NCBI RefSeq assembly: GCF_002078015.1
Contig: NZ_LWBP01000188.1
Coordinates: 62,001-126,000 of the forward strand
Direction: 5' to 3'
Length of the DNA stretch: 64,000 bases
Source: Niastella populi
GTDB lineage: Bacteria; Bacteroidota; Bacteroidia; Chitinophagales; Chitinophagaceae
The position numbers and the translations under genes are program-made. Of this stretch, positions 25,374 to 33,686 are shown one piece after another. Position 1 is the stretch's first letter. Each line of letters begins with the position of its first letter. The notes beneath the pieces are model-generated. The model was not told where the DNA came from and searched no databases. It was given only the letters and a program-made list of their open reading frames with translations.

Positions 25374-27542
25374 TCAGTTTTTGATCACTTTTTTCACGAT
25401 CCTGTTGCCATCTATGTCTACCTGTACAAAGTATATGCCAGCACCCATTGCGTTGGTTTCAGGCGATACAGTGGTCGTTGAATGGTTTGTGGTGTGTAGC
25501 GTTTTTGTGTAAAGCAGCTTCCCGGTAACGTCGAGCATTTTTACAACTACTTTCGATTGCCGGGGGGTGGTGATGCTTACGTCGAATTTCTCCCTGAACG
25601 GATTATTAAAAATGGTTACCGCATTTTCGGCATCGATATCATTTTGTATAGTAACCAGCCCGCTGTATTTGAACTGCCCGTTCTTTGCCAGCTGTTTTAT
25701 GCGATAATAGATCACCTTGCCGGAATAATTGTTATCATCATACGTGTATTGCGATCCGGTTGTCTTGTTTTTGGCGGCAATGACGCCAATGGCGGTAAAG
25801 TCGCTGCCGTTGTTCGATCTTTCTATTTCAAACTGGCTGGCTTCGCTTTCCGCATTTGTATTCCAGTTTAACTGTATCGTTTTGTTAAGCTTTTCTCCTT
25901 TGAAGTTTTCCAAACCCAGGGGCAGTAACCCCGATGAAAAAAATACCGGGTAATCTTCAATTTGTCCGTAAGTTGGCGCATAACAGGGGGTAGCAGTATT
26001 CAGCCCGAACCCTGAACTTAGATCCTCGATCACCCGTAAACGCAGCATGGTGTTCATGGCAATGCCCGATGCCGGCACTGTGAACGAACTGGAAACGGTA
26101 ATGAAGTTGGCGAAGTTGGGAATATTGTCTGCAAAAAAGATCTGTTCATTGGCATCATCGAAATCACCGTCATTATTATAATCGATAAATGCCCGCACCT
26201 GTTCAGGATTTTGCGAAAGCACAGTAAAGGAAATAGGGTAGGTGCCGCCCAGCTCAAGCGGAATAAGGTTGCCGCATGCACTGGCGCCATCGATATAACC
26301 GGTAGTATAACCAGACAGGAAATCGCCCCGGGTATAGCTTGAGTTAAAGGTCCTGTTGTTTATGGTAACGCTTGTTAATCCTGCGATGATCGCATTCAAC
26401 CCGGTGCCGGCTGTAGCGGGTGTGCAGCCGGCTGCTGACGGTGATGAAAAACTTACCGGGTACGAACCGGTAGCGCCATAGGAAGTGGCGAAACAACTGC
26501 GGCTCGATAGTCCCATGGCAGCCTGCATCCTGGTCTTTTGCCCGGGCGTGAAAAGGGTATAGCAACTGGTATAGTTCATGAAATTCCTTTCCGTTCTGAT
26601 GCTGTAGCTGGTACCTGTACAACTGTTCACGCCGGTTCTGCAGGTAAAATCAACAACGCCGCCAGTTTGGTTATAAGTAACAGGGTCGGTATCGCAAACC
26701 CTGTCGCCATCGCTGCCGCAGGCGGTATTGGCCGGGCAACTTAGCGCATCGCCCGAACCCTGGAACGGGTGATATAAATTGAGCGCATGACCTATTTCAT
26801 GCGGTAACGTTTTTTGTCCTGCCTGAAACTGGGTGGCCAGCATTACTGTTCCGTCAACGTATGGATTGGTGCCGGGAAAATAGGCGTAGCCGGCAACGAA
26901 CTGCCCGCTGGTGCCATCAACGCCATCAATTTTATGAACCACATAAATGTTATAATAACTGGAAGGATCCCAGCGGCAGTAATTTTTAACCAGCATTTCA
27001 TCGATACCCGGGTTGGCGCCTGCGGTCCTTATCCCGTTTGCGGGGTACCCGGCAATGGCATTGCCGTCGACGCGATCGATGCCATTGGTGGCGGAGCAGT
27101 TAGGGCCGCGGGTAGCCAGTGCAAATTGTATTTGAATTTCTCCGGCCGCATCTGCGCCCGCAGGTTCCATGCCTGCATAGGTTCCGGCATACACCTGGTT
27201 CAGGTAAGAGATGGCGCCGGTGATGGTAGCGTCTGATGGGTTATAAGCGTGGCCAACGGCTTCGCCGGTGTGTATCACATGTACAACAACAGGTATGGTA
27301 TATAAAGCTGCCTGTACGCCTTCCACACGTGCGTTGGATGCATTGGCAGCCTTGCGGCTTTGCTGTTCTTTTATAATTGTTTGTAACTGCGCTTCATTCT
27401 CTATAACCTGTTTACGATACTGCACGTTGGTGGTCATTTGCCGGTTATGGATAGCATCGAAACCGCAAACAGGCTGCGCCATGATTTGCGTTGCGAACAT
27501 ACAGGTGACCAGGGTTAGGAGAGCTAAGTAGCTTTTTTTCAT
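25374..27542 (-). CDS. Secreted M43 (pappalysin-like) metalloprotease with GEVED and T9SS sorting domains
   Basis: A 722-aa secreted protease. The start at ATG 27542 (MKKSYLALLTLVTCMFATQIMAQ) gives a signal peptide. The zinc site is TLPHEIGHALNLYHPF (HExxHxxGxxH, about residue 255), with a Met-turn NFMNYTSC downstream. A GEVED-type beta domain follows (FIDYNNDGDFDDANEQIF, IEDYPVFF), then a fibronectin-like part and a C-terminal type IX secretion signal (NNPFREKFDVS..., GAGIYFVQVDIDG, KKVIKN). It is exported by Sec, then by T9SS to the cell surface or medium, where it digests protein. Single gene with its own terminator. Confidence 0.92.
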   Translation of the reverse strand: MKKSYLALLTLVTCMFATQIMAQPVCGFDAIHNRQMTTNVQYRKQVIENEAQLQTIIKEQQSRKAANASNARVEGVQAALYTIPVVVHVIHTGEAVGHAYNPSDATITGAISYLNQVYAGTYAGMEPAGADAAGEIQIQFALATRGPNCSATNGIDRVDGNAIAGYPANGIRTAGANPGIDEMLVKNYCRWDPSSYYNIYVVHKIDGVDGTSGQFVAGYAYFPGTNPYVDGTVMLATQFQAGQKTLPHEIGHALNLYHPFQGSGDALSCPANTACGSDGDRVCDTDPVTYNQTGGVVDFTCRTGVNSCTGTSYSIRTERNFMNYTSCYTLFTPGQKTRMQAAMGLSSRSCFATSYGATGSYPVSFSSPSAAGCTPATAGTGLNAIIAGLTSVTINNRTFNSSYTRGDFLSGYTTGYIDGASACGNLIPLELGGTYPISFTVLSQNPEQVRAFIDYNNDGDFDDANEQIFFADNIPNFANFITVSSSFTVPASGIAMNTMLRLRVIEDLSSGFGLNTATPCYAPTYGQIEDYPVFFSSGLLPLGLENFKGEKLNKTIQLNWNTNAESEASQFEIERSNNGSDFTAIGVIAAKNKTTGSQYTYDDNNYSGKVIYYRIKQLAKNGQFKYSGLVTIQNDIDAENAVTIFNNPFREKFDVSITTPRQSKVVVKMLDVTGKLLYTKTLHTTNHSTTTVSPETNAMGAGIYFVQVDIDGNRIVKKVIKN

Positions 27543-27750
27543 AAAGGGAACGGTTGACTGCCATACATATGCCAAATGAACTGGTGTTATTGTATCATAC
27601 AGACCGGTTTTTAATGCGTATAATTTTATAATATGAGGGGTGGTTGCATGAAAACCATTAGTGATAGGGAGAAGCCTGTATGGGCTGAAGAACGGAGCGT
27701 AAACGGGCTGTAATAATCAGTAATGGAAGGGAATATCGTAAATTTATAGG

Positions 27751-28275
27751 GTGAATGTAAATGTTTCAATATCATTGGCTACTTCAGCAGATGCAGAGGC
27801 CATTGCCGATGTGATCAGCGCGGCTGCGCATGACCTTACCGATAAACATGGACATGGGCACTGGAGTGCGGTTGCCAGTGCGAAAGGGGTGCTTAACGGC
27901 ATGAGCAAAGCCAAAGTGCTGGTGGCCAGAACAGGAGATAAAGTGGTAGGAACGTTGCGGTTGACGGGATCGAGGCCTTGGGTCATCGATCCTGCTTACT
28001 TTACCCCGGTGCCCCGGCCGGTTTACCTGGTTGATATGGCTGTGCGCCCGGGGTATCAGCGGATAGGTGTGGGCCGGGCATTGATCGAGCAGGCGAAGAC
28101 CGTGACTACTGCGCTGTCGGGCGATGCCATCAGGCTGGATGCCTTTGAAGGCGTTGCCGGCGCTGGAGGGTTTTATGAAAAATGTGGGTTTACCGACAAG
28201 GGGCATATTTTGTATAAAACAGTGCCGCACATTTATTTTGAGTGGCTTAAAGAAAAAATAAACCCGCCGGTGTAA
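27751..28275 (+). CDS. GNAT-family N-acetyltransferase
   Basis: A 174-aa acetyltransferase. The frame opens with GTG at 27751 (MNVNVSISLATSADAEAIADV); no in-frame ATG lies upstream. Acetyl-CoA-binding motif A is visible as VDMAVRPGYQRIGVGRALIEQA (Q/R-x-x-G-x-G/A), and motif B as FYEKCGFTDKG near the C-terminus. Substrate cannot be told. It is divergent from the M43 protease and stands alone, with a terminator overlapping its stop codon. Confidence 0.85.
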   Translation: MNVNVSISLATSADAEAIADVISAAAHDLTDKHGHGHWSAVASAKGVLNGMSKAKVLVARTGDKVVGTLRLTGSRPWVIDPAYFTPVPRPVYLVDMAVRPGYQRIGVGRALIEQAKTVTTALSGDAIRLDAFEGVAGAGGFYEKCGFTDKGHILYKTVPHIYFEWLKEKINPPV

Positions 28276-28297
28276 GCGGCGGGTTTAAGCGCTTTTT
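28260..28297 (+). terminator. Terminator overlapping the GNAT stop codon
   Basis: AAACCCGCCG and CGGCGGGTTT form a 10-bp stem around GTGTAAG, then AAGCGCTTTTTTAT. The stop codon of the GNAT gene lies in the loop. It also faces the converging response-regulator gene. Confidence 0.8.
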
Positions 28298-28322
28298 TAT
28301 AGAAATTTGATAAATAGCAATA

Positions 28323-28703
28323 CTAAACTGCAGGTGGTAACAGCGTGTACAATATTTTATTGAATTCTTCAGAAGACGCATCTTTACACAGATAACCATC
28401 GGCGCCCACTTCTTTTGCCTTTTTCATATAGGTGCTTCCATTTTGCATGGAGAAGAACAGGATCTTCATGGCCGGCCATTTTTTCTTAAGCTGAACAGCC
28501 GTTTCAAACCCATTCATTTCGGGCATATTTATATCGAGCAAACAAAGATCGGGGGAGGGGGCATCTTCAAGCTTGTCGAGAAATTGTTTTCCATTCTCAG
28601 CTTCTATTACAACTTTATAGCCCATGCCGGTTAACCGGTAATTTACTGCTTTACGCAATAAAGCATGATCGTCTACCACAGCAATTGTCGATTGATTTTT
28701 CAT
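28323..28703 (-). CDS. Single-domain response regulator (receiver only)
   Basis: A 126-aa CheY-like receiver. The acidic pocket is VVDDHALLRKA, the phosphorylated Asp is in CLLDINMPEMNG (about residue 54), the Ser/Thr switch is in LFFSMQNGS, and the conserved Lys is in YLCKDASSEEF. The receiver sequence is of the NarL/LuxR type, but no DNA-binding domain follows, so output must be through a partner protein. No kinase gene is adjacent. The 377 bp upstream (28704-29081) carry no gene I can support. Confidence 0.88.
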   Translation of the reverse strand: MKNQSTIAVVDDHALLRKAVNYRLTGMGYKVVIEAENGKQFLDKLEDAPSPDLCLLDINMPEMNGFETAVQLKKKWPAMKILFFSMQNGSTYMKKAKEVGADGYLCKDASSEEFNKILYTLLPPAV

Positions 28704-29081
28704 AGATCCTTAATTAAATTATTACGGGTTTATAATCGCCTCAATTCATCCTGCGGCAGGTGAATTTTACCAGCACCCGGAACATTCACTTTCCGGTATT
28801 TTATAACCCATCGGTTCCCAATTAGCTTAAAGAATTACAAACCGGGTTCAACAATAAAAAAATAAGGCCAGCTGCCGGCCGGTTTATACCGGAAAGCTCA
28901 ATTGACGGGAAAATCACGGTGTCTGGTATAAAAACAACCGGGGCAGAAGGATGATCTATGGTTTTTCAATATTAGAAACAGGAATGAATAATTACCGGGA
29001 GTCGGGTAAATAGAACCACTTAGCGACGTGGGTTTGCCTGTAACGCAAATGAACAGGGTGTAAAATTCAGCAGGCGCCGCT

Positions 29082-29279
29082 TTATTGCGGTTTTATTTCA
29101 TTCTGGCTGCCCGAATTCGGGAATCGTCTGATCTCTGCCAGCAGCTTTTTCACATTGGTTCTGATGAGGATAAGCTCATTTCTCGGGGCGTTATCCTTTA
29201 ACGCCTTCAGGAACTTTCCAACCTCAGCCATGTATTGCCTGTGCAGGATCATAAGATAATCAGATGTACTTTCTTTCAT
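29082..29279 (-). CDS. Small hypothetical helical protein
   Basis: A 65-aa protein that I do not recognise. The start at ATG 29279 (MKESTSDYLMILHRQYMAE) is preferred over a longer frame. It is rich in Lys, Arg and Leu and predicted to be two helices (HRQYMAEVGKFLKALKD, ILIRTNVKKLLAEIRRF) with a polar tail. It could be a small regulatory or binding protein. The region upstream to 29492 holds nothing else. Confidence 0.4.
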   Translation of the reverse strand: MKESTSDYLMILHRQYMAEVGKFLKALKDNAPRNELILIRTNVKKLLAEIRRFPNSGSQNEIKPQ

Positions 29280-29492
29280 GCTCACTAATTCTCGGGGTCC
29301 ACAATAGTTTTGTAACATATTACAATTTGTATACCGTTACGTAGATAATTACCTGAAGCTGTGCTCAGTAAAAAAACGGTCGGCGCACCCGCCAAATTTT
29401 TTTACGTATACTTTTGAGGGTAAGTGTTTTATTTATTTTTCTTATTAAGTGTTAACCCGTATTAACATCTTTTGACTGTAGAAACCGATTTG

Positions 29493-29520
29493 TAAACTGG
29501 GGAACCAGCGCCCCAGTTTA
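29493..29520. repeat. Perfect 10-bp inverted repeat
   Basis: TAAACTGGGG and CCCCAGTTTA flank an 8-nt loop in the gap below the pectinesterase gene. On the minus strand (the direction of that gene) no T-tract follows, so it is not a standard terminator; on the plus strand an ATTTTTTT run follows 6 bp later but no gene precedes it. Confidence 0.55.
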
Positions 29521-29561
29521 TACACATTTTTTTCGGTTATAGGGCATTGCTTACCGTTGCT

Positions 29562-30581
29562 TTACTTCGCCGGCCATTGAAATGTGCTTGTAGTTTGACT
29601 GGTATACCATGTTGGATTTACCGGTAAGGAAGCGCCTTCATTGTTGAATATCGTTGCCAGGGTGTAGCTGGCCGCTTCTTTATCGGTTAACTGATGGCTC
29701 CATTTTACGCGGTTGCTGAGACTAGCGCCGGGGCCGCTGTTCTTATATTCACCATACAGGGTGGTTTGTTCGTTTGCCGGGTTGCCCCAGTTATTCCATC
29801 CTTCAGGGGTAATGTGTTTGCCCATGGTACAACGCAGAAATACGGTTTTTGCATTGCTGCGCCAGGGTCTTCCCAGGTATACTTTATTTACGGCGCTGTC
29901 TGCCGTTAGCTTACAATCGAGGAAAACATACCCGAATTTCTTGCCTTGCGTTGTACTGGCGGCTGTAATGTAAGAATTGGTTTTGCTGTGTATTTCGCAG
30001 TTCTGGAAAACAGCTGTTGCGGGACCAAAAATAAAATCGGTTGTTCCTTCAATATAGCAGTTGACAAATAATTGCCGGGCTGATTCGCCACCGGTAAAAA
30101 TGGTGTCCTGGTGGCCAAGGAAACGACAGTTCACAAAACTTGCGTTATCGGCATCAACATGCAGCGCAACTGCCTGTCCAACCGCACCGGCCGAATTGGA
30201 GAAAGTGATATTTTCCGCCCTGAACCGGTTGCCTGAGATCTTTGCGGTATAGGAGGTGAACGTGGTCAGTTTGCCGCGGCCGGAATAGTCATTGAATACG
30301 ATAATGGTTTTGTCAACGCTTTCGCCGATAAAGGTCACATCGGTGTTGGTGGCCGGTAGTTCTATCTTTTCATTGTACACCCCGTTTTTGATATACAGCG
30401 TTATGGGCGCCAAAGGATATACCCGCATGGCGTCGATGGCGTCCTGGATGTATTTGTATTCGCCTGTTCCGTCTTTGGCTACGGTAAAAACGTATTTATA
30501 TTGTTTCGGATTGGCGGTTTGCGCCTGAGCATGGGTAACGCCCGCAAAGGCAAGCAGAAAGAGAATTACAGGTAGTTTCAT
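29562..30581 (-). CDS. Pectinesterase (carbohydrate esterase family 8)
   Basis: A 339-aa secreted pectin methylesterase. The signal peptide is MKLPVILFLLAFAGVTHAQA. CE8 landmarks in order are DGTGEYKYIQDAIDAM, GQAVALHVDADN, FLGHQDTIFTGG (first catalytic Asp), EGTTDFIFGPATAVFQNC (second catalytic Asp) and YLGRPWRSNAKTVF (substrate Arg, Trp). It removes methyl esters from homogalacturonan, releasing methanol and pectate. Its start overlaps the end of the upstream esterase gene by 4 bp (ATGA), so the pair is translationally coupled. No pectate lyase is in the window. Confidence 0.93.
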   Translation of the reverse strand: MKLPVILFLLAFAGVTHAQAQTANPKQYKYVFTVAKDGTGEYKYIQDAIDAMRVYPLAPITLYIKNGVYNEKIELPATNTDVTFIGESVDKTIIVFNDYSGRGKLTTFTSYTAKISGNRFRAENITFSNSAGAVGQAVALHVDADNASFVNCRFLGHQDTIFTGGESARQLFVNCYIEGTTDFIFGPATAVFQNCEIHSKTNSYITAASTTQGKKFGYVFLDCKLTADSAVNKVYLGRPWRSNAKTVFLRCTMGKHITPEGWNNWGNPANEQTTLYGEYKNSGPGASLSNRVKWSHQLTDKEAASYTLATIFNNEGASLPVNPTWYTSQTTSTFQWPAK

Positions 30582-31594
30582 AATTTATTTAAAGCTCTTT
30601 TTAAGAATTCGTCGATATAGTTGACCGTGGGCTGAAACCAGGGATCGAACAGGCAAAAGGAGTGAGGTGCGTTCTCAAAGGTTTTTACCTCGGAATAGAT
30701 CCCGTGCCGACCGAGTATTTTAATATAATCGTCGCGGCCGGCATGCATGCGGGCTACGGTGCTGTTGATGAACAGGGTGGGTGCAGTATGGGGGCCGGCA
30801 TGTGCAAGGGGCGAAGCTTCTTCCCATAACGCAATACTGTCTTTTTTCGAATACCCAAACCAATAAGTACCGGCTGATATTCTTTTGCTGTCATCCCCTT
30901 CGCCGGTTTCGCGGTGGGTAAACGACAGGGTGCCATCAATATCTACTACTGCATGCACCGGGGCAGGCTGGTTACCATTACAGGTTGCTCCTTCGAATTC
31001 AGGAACGCCGGTGGTGGTGCCTAAGAAGGCCGCCAGTTGTCCGCCCGCGGAAAAACCCAGTACGGAAATTTTAGCGGTATCGATGTGGTATCCGGCCGCA
31101 TGTTGTACTACCCACCGCAATACTGATTTCAGATCGTATATGGCTGCCGGGTATAATGCTTCGGTCGATAACCTGTACGCGGGGGTAAAACAAACATAAC
31201 CCCGCGCTGCCAGGTGCTGTGCAAGCGGATGATGCTGGGTACGGTTGCCTGAACGCCAGCCGCCGCCATGAATGATGACAATGGCGGTTCGTTTCGTTTT
31301 CGTTTTACCGGCGGGGTAAAAAGCATCGAGCTGCAACGATCGCTCGCCCAGGGTGCAATAGGTGATGTTTCTTTTTTCGGCTACTTTCTTCGAGTTCAGC
31401 CCGGGAACGATTTTGATATCAGGGTGTGATTTACGGGTGCTGTTATAGGCGCTCCAGGTAGTATAGGAAGCGTCGGGTTGGTTGGTGATGCCATTTACCG
31501 GCCGGGCCTGGCTATACGCGCCCATTGAAATGAAAAGCGAAGTTATAGCAGCACCCCATACGTGCCATTTGCCGGCAAAACAATTCCTGACCAT
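30578..31594 (-). CDS. Exported alpha/beta-hydrolase (carbohydrate esterase-like)
   Basis: A 338-aa esterase. A signal peptide spans about residues 1-30 (AAITSLFISMGAYSQA). The oxyanion block is VIIHGGGWRSGN and the nucleophile elbow is VLGFSAGGQLAAF (Ser). The acid is probably in SPLAHAGPHTAP or later; the His is in APHSFCLFDPW. It resembles the BD-FAE/CE10-type esterases that remove acetyl groups from plant polysaccharides. Overlap with the pectinesterase start suggests they deesterify pectin together. It is the first gene of the pair. The 208 bp above it, to 31802, hold no gene. Confidence 0.87.
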   Translation of the reverse strand: MVRNCFAGKWHVWGAAITSLFISMGAYSQARPVNGITNQPDASYTTWSAYNSTRKSHPDIKIVPGLNSKKVAEKRNITYCTLGERSLQLDAFYPAGKTKTKRTAIVIIHGGGWRSGNRTQHHPLAQHLAARGYVCFTPAYRLSTEALYPAAIYDLKSVLRWVVQHAAGYHIDTAKISVLGFSAGGQLAAFLGTTTGVPEFEGATCNGNQPAPVHAVVDIDGTLSFTHRETGEGDDSKRISAGTYWFGYSKKDSIALWEEASPLAHAGPHTAPTLFINSTVARMHAGRDDYIKILGRHGIYSEVKTFENAPHSFCLFDPWFQPTVNYIDEFLKRALNKL

Positions 31595-31802
31595 TGCATA
31601 CTATTTAGTTGAATTGACAGAGCGGGCCGCTGCTGAAGAGCGACCCACCCGCACTGGTACAAATTTATCGATTTGGTGTGCGTGGAAGGTTTAAAAAATG
31701 ATCGCGATGGTAAAAAAAACGGTAATGCTTACTTTTAGGCGTAATTAACCGCATCCTGCTGAACATTGTCATAATGGGTATGACAAAAAACGAATTATAA
31801 AA

Positions 31803-32267
31803 ATGTATTCTGTACTGTTAACTATCCACTCACTGGTGCGCTGGCTGGTTTTAATAAGTTTGCTTGTTGCCATCTGCAGGGCATACAAAGGCTGGCTCGG
31901 TAATGAAAAGTATACCCGAACCGATGATGCCATCAGGAGCGCCACGGTCAATATCTCGCATCTTCAAATGGTATTGGGTATTGTTTTATATTGTATCAGT
32001 CCGGTAGTGCGGTATTTTATGAGCTATTTTAAAAGGGCGGTGCATGAACGCGAGATCAGGTTCTTTGGCATGGAGCATATTACCATGATGCTGATTGCGA
32101 TAGTACTCATCACCATTGGCTCGGCCAAAGCAAAAAGGCAAACCACCGACCGGCAGCGTTTCAGGATCATGGCCATCTGGTTTACCATTGCACTGGTCAT
32201 CATCTTTGCGTCTGTTCCCTGGCATTTTTCGCCGTTTACCAGGCGGCCGTATTTCAGATGGTTTTAA
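31803..32267 (+). CDS. Four-helix inner-membrane protein of unknown function
   Basis: A 154-aa membrane protein with four hydrophobic segments (about residues 5-25, 48-66, 92-110, 123-142). A conserved His sits near the start of helix 1 (TIHSLVRW) and another in helix 2 (ISHLQMVLG); a third lies in GMEHITMML. The arrangement recalls small cytochrome-b561-like or DoxX-like proteins, but I cannot name a family with confidence. The ATG is preceded by AAAAAACGAATTATAAA. It stands alone, just before an intergenic repeat. Confidence 0.75.
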   Translation: MYSVLLTIHSLVRWLVLISLLVAICRAYKGWLGNEKYTRTDDAIRSATVNISHLQMVLGIVLYCISPVVRYFMSYFKRAVHEREIRFFGMEHITMMLIAIVLITIGSAKAKRQTTDRQRFRIMAIWFTIALVIIFASVPWHFSPFTRRPYFRWF

Positions 32268-32270
32268 AGC

Positions 32271-32452
32271 GTGAAACGGCAAACGTGAAACGTGAAACGG
32301 CAAACCTCAGCGCGGCGTTCGGCGTCAATCGGCAATCGTGAAACGGCAAACCTCAGCGCGGCCTACGTCGTCAAACAGCAATAAATTCGGGCGGCGCAAG
32401 TTCGTAAGTGAATCTGTGAAATTAGCGAGCCCTTTCACGTTTCACGTTTCAC
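32271..32452. repeat. Dispersed GTGAAACG-rich repeat, copy B, with inverted ends
   Basis: Begins with GTGAAACGGCAAACGTGAAA and ends with TTTCACGTTTCAC, its inverted counterpart, so the element has MITE-like terminal inverted repeats. A block near GGCAAACCTCAGCGCGGC occurs twice inside. The central part (CAATAAATTCGGGCGGCGCA, then GTTCGTAAGTGAATCTG) matches copy A at 13455-13560. No coding capacity. Confidence 0.72.
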
Positions 32453-32501
32453 CCCGGCAATCCGAAAACGAATCAGAATATCCCGAATTAAACATTTATT
32501 T

Positions 32502-33575
32502 ATGGACACTACCGAATTTTTCCAGTTTTACGAAGGCGCAAAAATGGGCATCAAAACTGCCGACGGGCAAATTATCATTCCCGCCGTATATGATTTTGTG
32601 GCCATTCCTTCCGGTGATCTGTTCACGGTCACCGAAGGCGGATACACGGCCTACTTCGATAAAACAGGAAATGTGGTGTTGCCGTTCAGTAACGAATACG
32701 AGTCGTATGGCAATTTCACCCAGGGACTGGCGCGGGTGATGCGCAACGGCAAATGGGGCTTTATAAACACGGCCGGGGAAGAAGTTATTACACCGCGATA
32801 TCATTATGCCGATGAGTTTGCCGATGGCATGGCCATCGTGAGAAATGAAAAAGACCTCCATGGCGCTATTGACGAATGGGGCAACCTGGTGATCGGCTAC
32901 CGGTTTCCGGCCCTTACAAATTTTGAAAAGGGGTACGCAAAATTCGGTGATCTGAAAACCTGGGGACTGATCGATAAGGGCGGCAACATAGTGGTTCCGC
33001 AAATGTATATTTCCATTGGCCCGGTTTACCGCAACAGGGTAACCGTACAGGTACAGGAAGGTGAAGAATACAAAGAAGGCGAGCTCACCATTGGGGGTGG
33101 GGTTGAATGGAATAATAACCTCGATCGCCTGAACGAATTTAACCGGCAGAAAAAACGGTTTGCAGATGCTGCCGCACAAATGATCGATGAAATGTACCGC
33201 GATGGCTGCCCCTGCGAATACGAACGGTTCAGGGATTATATTCAATGGAACCACCCGGTGGGGTTTGTTGACCAGGAAATACTGTTTTCGGTATTCGTAC
33301 AGAAATTACATGACCAGGGCAATGATCAGTTCCGCTGTGCGCATTGCGGAACGGTATACCAGCAAAAATGGGAACAGTTCAGTGCTTTTATGTGGGTATT
33401 GAATGTTGCCATTACCACCACCGGCAGCGTTGTGAATAAAGGCGCTGCGGTTGCCGGGTACCGGCCGGTTGCGCTTGGCTTTTATGGTCATGTTATTGAA
33501 CGGTATACTGAAAAATACCTGCAGCATGATATCGATACCGTTATCAATTATTTGAAACAGGGGGCTGCGGGCTGA
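32502..33575 (+). CDS. WG-repeat protein with Cys-rich C-terminal region
   Basis: A 357-aa cytoplasmic protein with no signal peptide. Residues 1-190 contain four to five WG (KWG) repeats of the type NGKWGFINTAGEEVITPRY. C-terminal to them is a linker and a helical region with two cysteine pairs, DGCPCEYERF and FRCAHCGTVY, that could bind zinc. Repeat proteins of this type are usually binding scaffolds; no enzyme motif is seen. Separated from its neighbours by the repeat upstream and a terminator downstream. Confidence 0.8.
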   Translation: MDTTEFFQFYEGAKMGIKTADGQIIIPAVYDFVAIPSGDLFTVTEGGYTAYFDKTGNVVLPFSNEYESYGNFTQGLARVMRNGKWGFINTAGEEVITPRYHYADEFADGMAIVRNEKDLHGAIDEWGNLVIGYRFPALTNFEKGYAKFGDLKTWGLIDKGGNIVVPQMYISIGPVYRNRVTVQVQEGEEYKEGELTIGGGVEWNNNLDRLNEFNRQKKRFADAAAQMIDEMYRDGCPCEYERFRDYIQWNHPVGFVDQEILFSVFVQKLHDQGNDQFRCAHCGTVYQQKWEQFSAFMWVLNVAITTTGSVVNKGAAVAGYRPVALGFYGHVIERYTEKYLQHDIDTVINYLKQGAAG

Positions 33576-33630
33576 TGCCCGGGCTTTTTGCTTTCCTTTC
33601 CTAAAGCTGCTATTGAACGCATATTTACAT

Positions 33631-33668
33631 AAAAAAGGGTGAATGGAGATTTCCCGTTCACCCTTTTT
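33631..33668. terminator. Bidirectional terminator
   Basis: AAAAAAGGGTGAA pairs with TTCACCCTTTTTT (13 bp) around a short loop. The A and T tracts on both sides serve the converging WG-repeat and L,D-transpeptidase genes. Confidence 0.88.
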
Positions 33669-33686
33669 TGTTTCGTTCCTGCCCGT

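Noticed and set aside
29493-29520. Terminator for the pectinesterase gene
   Set aside because: The hairpin is perfect but the T-run is on the wrong strand for that gene.
32496-33254. A 252-residue minus-strand frame
   Set aside because: Antisense to the WG-repeat gene; no family features.
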